This document shows, piece by piece, positions 34,572 to 34,955 of a DNA stretch of 34,955 bases (position 1 is its first letter; each line of letters begins with the position of its first letter). This DNA comes from Gammaproteobacteria bacterium (lineage in GTDB: Bacteria; Pseudomonadota; Gammaproteobacteria; DSM-16500). The position numbers and the translations under genes were made by a program. The stretch is from NCBI GenBank assembly GCA_027356065.1, contig DAIEGU010000168.1:1-34955 (forward strand), given 5' to 3'. The notes below the pieces were generated by a model that saw only the letters and a list, made by a program, of their open reading frames with translations, searched no databases and was not told the origin of the DNA.

Positions 34572-34955
34572 GTGGAAAAAATTTGGCTGAAAAGCTATCC
34601 GCCGGGCGTACCTGCTGAAATTAATCCGGATGCATATCAATCACTGGTAGACGTGTTTGATCAGAGTTGTCAGAGACATCAAAATTTACCTGCATTTTAT
34701 AATTTTGGCGTAACGCTTACATTTAACGAGCTTGATAAATATAGTCGTCAATTTGCTGCTTATCTCCAACAAGAGTTAAAGTTAAAAAAAGGCGATAGAC
34801 TTGCAATTATGTTACCTAACCTTTTGCAATATCCTATTGTTATGGTTGGCGCATTACGAGCGGGTGTTATTGTTGTTAACGTGAATCCTCTTTATACAAG
34901 TGATGAATTAAGCTATCAATTAAATAATTCCGGTGCTGAAACCATTGTTGCATTA
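34572..34955 (+). CDS. fadD: Long-chain acyl-CoA synthetase FadD, partial
   Basis: The N-terminal 128 residues of an AMP-forming enzyme that activates fatty acids to acyl-CoA; cut by the window end. [30 protein letters not shown] matches the E. coli FadD N-terminus, followed by [53 protein letters not shown]. The AMP-binding P-loop lies beyond the window. GTG at 34572 is chosen for its AAGGAAG about 8 bases upstream and its agreement with the E. coli start; an in-frame ATG at 34521 would add 17 residues and has no ribosome site. Confidence 0.93.
   Translation, partial: MEKIWLKSYPPGVPAEINPDAYQSLVDVFDQSCQRHQNLPAFYNFGVTLTFNELDKYSRQFAAYLQQELKLKKGDRLAIMLPNLLQYPIVMVGALRAGVIVVNVNPLYTSDELSYQLNNSGAETIVAL

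Noticed and set aside
1-34955. CRISPR array, insertion sequence, prophage or attachment site
   Set aside because: No regularly spaced repeats, transposase, integrase or tRNA-end duplication was seen.

Overview
The window is AT-rich chromosomal DNA from a gammaproteobacterium, most probably of the order Legionellales (Legionella/Coxiella/Aquicella-like). The order-level placement is inference. It rests on the gammaproteobacterial thrS-infC-rpmI-rplT-pheS-pheT-ihfA-merR order, a FadD N-terminus very close to the enterobacterial type, a Legionella-like type IV pilin, and two large ankyrin proteins that look like type IVB secretion effectors. No plasmid, phage, transposase or CRISPR signature was seen.

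Layout. (1) 1-7431: a SAM methyltransferase, a type IV pilin-like gene, mfd (transcription-coupled repair), a secreted SIMPL-like protein, a glycerophosphodiester phosphodiesterase and cvpA. (2) 7452-13393: an accessory block on the minus strand with an orphan protein and two paralogous ankyrin proteins built from repeated modules. Each paralog has an exact PmrA-box-like direct repeat about 90-115 bp upstream. (3) 13616-17338: the prpB-prpC-prpD methylcitrate operon, preceded by a 42-bp palindrome and a tRNA-Asn gene. (4) 17471-21525: an orphan gene, an aspartate-type aminotransferase, and divergent uvrB. (5) 21561-25620: a bufferin-type copper/metal-peptide operon in the order bufA2 - terminator - bufB - bufC - bufA1 - yceI - cytochrome b561 - yceI. 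(6) 25633-26776: a periplasmic alpha/beta hydrolase and tRNA-Val. (7) 26878-34304: the conserved translation operon, in which infC starts with AUU. (8) tRNA-Pro and the start of fadD, cut by the window edge.

The most interesting region is the bufferin operon. Two different classes of cysteine-rich precursor peptide share one MNIO enzyme (BufB) and one partner (BufC). A strong hairpin sits directly behind the first precursor gene. The usual DoxX-type membrane gene is absent and a YceI-b561-YceI redox/lipocalin set follows. Second is the ankyrin pair: an N-terminal beta-rich module with an exact 110-residue period occurs three times in one paralog and once in the other, and conserved promoters suggest PmrA control.

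Smaller points are a pilin lacking the conserved Glu5, several palindromic intergenic repeats of at least two families, and a mixture of tRNA genes with and without an encoded CCA end.
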